Below, piece after piece: positions 44,345 to 45,280 of a DNA stretch of 45,280 nucleotides; the stretch's first letter is position 1; the number at the start of each line of letters is the position of its first letter. This DNA is from Pascua guehoae (lineage: Eukaryota > Basidiomycota > Tremellomycetes > Trichosporonales > Trichosporonaceae): the NCBI GenBank assembly GCA_001600415.1, contig BCJX01000007.1, positions 1,035,634 through 1,080,913 on the forward strand. Direction: 5' to 3'. Below the pieces are notes generated by a model that worked only from the letters and a program-made list of their open reading frames with translations, was not told the origin of the DNA and made no database searches. The position numbers and the translations under genes were made by a program.

Positions 44345-45280
44345 AGTGACAGAGAGAGAGAGTGTGTGTGTGTGTGAGAAAGAGAGAGAGAGCGAGAGAG
44401 AGAGAGAGAGAGCGCGAGAGAGAGCGAGAGAGAGCGAGAGAGAGAGAGAGCGAGAGAGAGAGAGAGAGCGAGAGAGCAAGAGAGAGCGAGGTAGAAAGAA
44501 GGGGGGAAAGAGGGCTATGACGGGGGCGAGAGAGAAAGAGCGAGCGAGAGAGAGAGCGAGGTAGAAAGCAGGGGGGGAAGAGGGTTATGACGGGGGTGAG
44601 AGAGAGATATGGAAAGAGAGAGAGACAGAAAGAGAGAGAGAGAGGAGAAAGAGAGATGGAGCGGGAGAGAGAGATTAAGAGATAGAGAGAGGGAGAGGAA
44701 GGGTGATAGAGAGAGGGAAGGAGGGAAGGAGGAAGCGAGATAAGGAGAGGGAGAGCGGAGCGGGAGAGGAAACGAGGGAGGGAGCGAGAAAGGGAGGGAA
44801 AAAGAAAGGGAAAAGGGGAGGGAAAAGGGAAGGGAGACAGGGAGCGAGGGGAGAGGGAAAGGAAATATAGAGAAAGGGAGGGATGGAGGGGGAAGTGGGA
44901 GAAAGAGAGAGAGAACGTGAGATGAAGGGTGAAGAGAGAGAGAGATGAAGGGAGAAAAGAGGAGCGAGAAGAGAAGGATGGTGTAGGAGCGGGATGGAAA
45001 AGGGGGAAGGGAACGGAAAAAGAGAAAGTAGAGAGGGAGGAGAGAAAAGAGGTATGGAGAAAAGAGGTATGGAGAAAAGAGGGATGGAAAAGGGGGGAAG
45101 GAACGGGGATAGAGAAAAGAGAAAGGGAGGAGAGAAAAGAGGGATGGAAAAGGGGGGATGAAGTGGGAGCGGGATGGAAAAGGGCGGAGGGAACGGAGAA
45201 AGGGAGAAAAGGGGGGGGGAGGGAGGGAACGGAGAAAGGGAGGGGGGGGATATGGAGAAAAGAGGGATGGAAAGGGGGGG
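44345..45280. repeat. About 0.94 kb polypurine (GA/GGA-rich) tract to the window edge
   Basis: The plus strand is almost entirely A and G, with GAGA, GGGAGG and GGGAAAAG blocks. Nested repeats are visible: a 70-bp period unit (GCGAGGTAGAAAG at 44486 and 44556, each followed by TATGACGGGGG), and GAGGTATGGAGAAAA units near 45045-45085. The minus-strand frame of alternating Leu-Ser codons here is a repeat artefact. The tract is still running at the edge. Confidence 0.9.

Noticed and set aside
43733..44479. 248-codon minus-strand frame rich in Leu-Ser
   Set aside because: It is the translation of the GA-rich polypurine tract; alternating CTC/TCT codons remove stops.

Overview
This is a GC-rich fungal nuclear segment. 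It has many short spliceosomal introns (often about 40-60 nt, GTGAGT-type donors, CTAAC or CTGAC branch points a few bases before the acceptor). Gene content (GMP synthase, RFC1, ORC2, pirin, S10 carboxypeptidase, a HAM1-like protein) and gene structure suggest a basidiomycete yeast. Tremellomycetes, possibly Trichosporonales, is my best guess; this is inference from style, not from a marker gene.

Layout, left to right: a BTB/POZ-like gene running off the left edge (minus); GUA1 GMP synthase (minus, 6 exons); a vacuolar or secreted serine carboxypeptidase (minus, 10 exons including a 10-nt microexon); about 4 kb without a recognisable gene; a small secreted four-cysteine protein (plus); a dienelactone-hydrolase-like protein and a TauD-type dioxygenase (plus, tandem); a Ser/Pro-rich orphan (plus); a pirin with a leader peptide (plus); a long FxFG-repeat nucleoporin-like protein whose first exon encodes a transmembrane segment (plus); RFC1 (minus, 15 exons) and ORC2 (plus, intronless), divergent across 371 bp carrying three ACGCGT boxes; a 2.6-kb gene-free stretch with a 45-G run; a coiled-coil orphan (minus); a 3.4-kb gene-free stretch; a HAM1-like protein (plus, 4 exons); and a polypurine tract to the right edge.

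The exon models of the spliced genes were built by hand and each closes in frame from start to stop, except the BTB gene, which is cut by the edge. The most interesting item is the predicted membrane-anchored FxFG nucleoporin: one N-terminal transmembrane helix, basic/NLS-rich middle and a long C-terminal FG domain, the same plan as metazoan POM121. The second is the shared RFC1/ORC2 promoter, which suggests cell-cycle co-expression of a clamp loader subunit and an origin-recognition subunit. Together the genes are core housekeeping (purine synthesis, replication, nuclear pore) mixed with secreted or catabolic enzymes; I see no mobile element, CRISPR array, rRNA or convincing tRNA.
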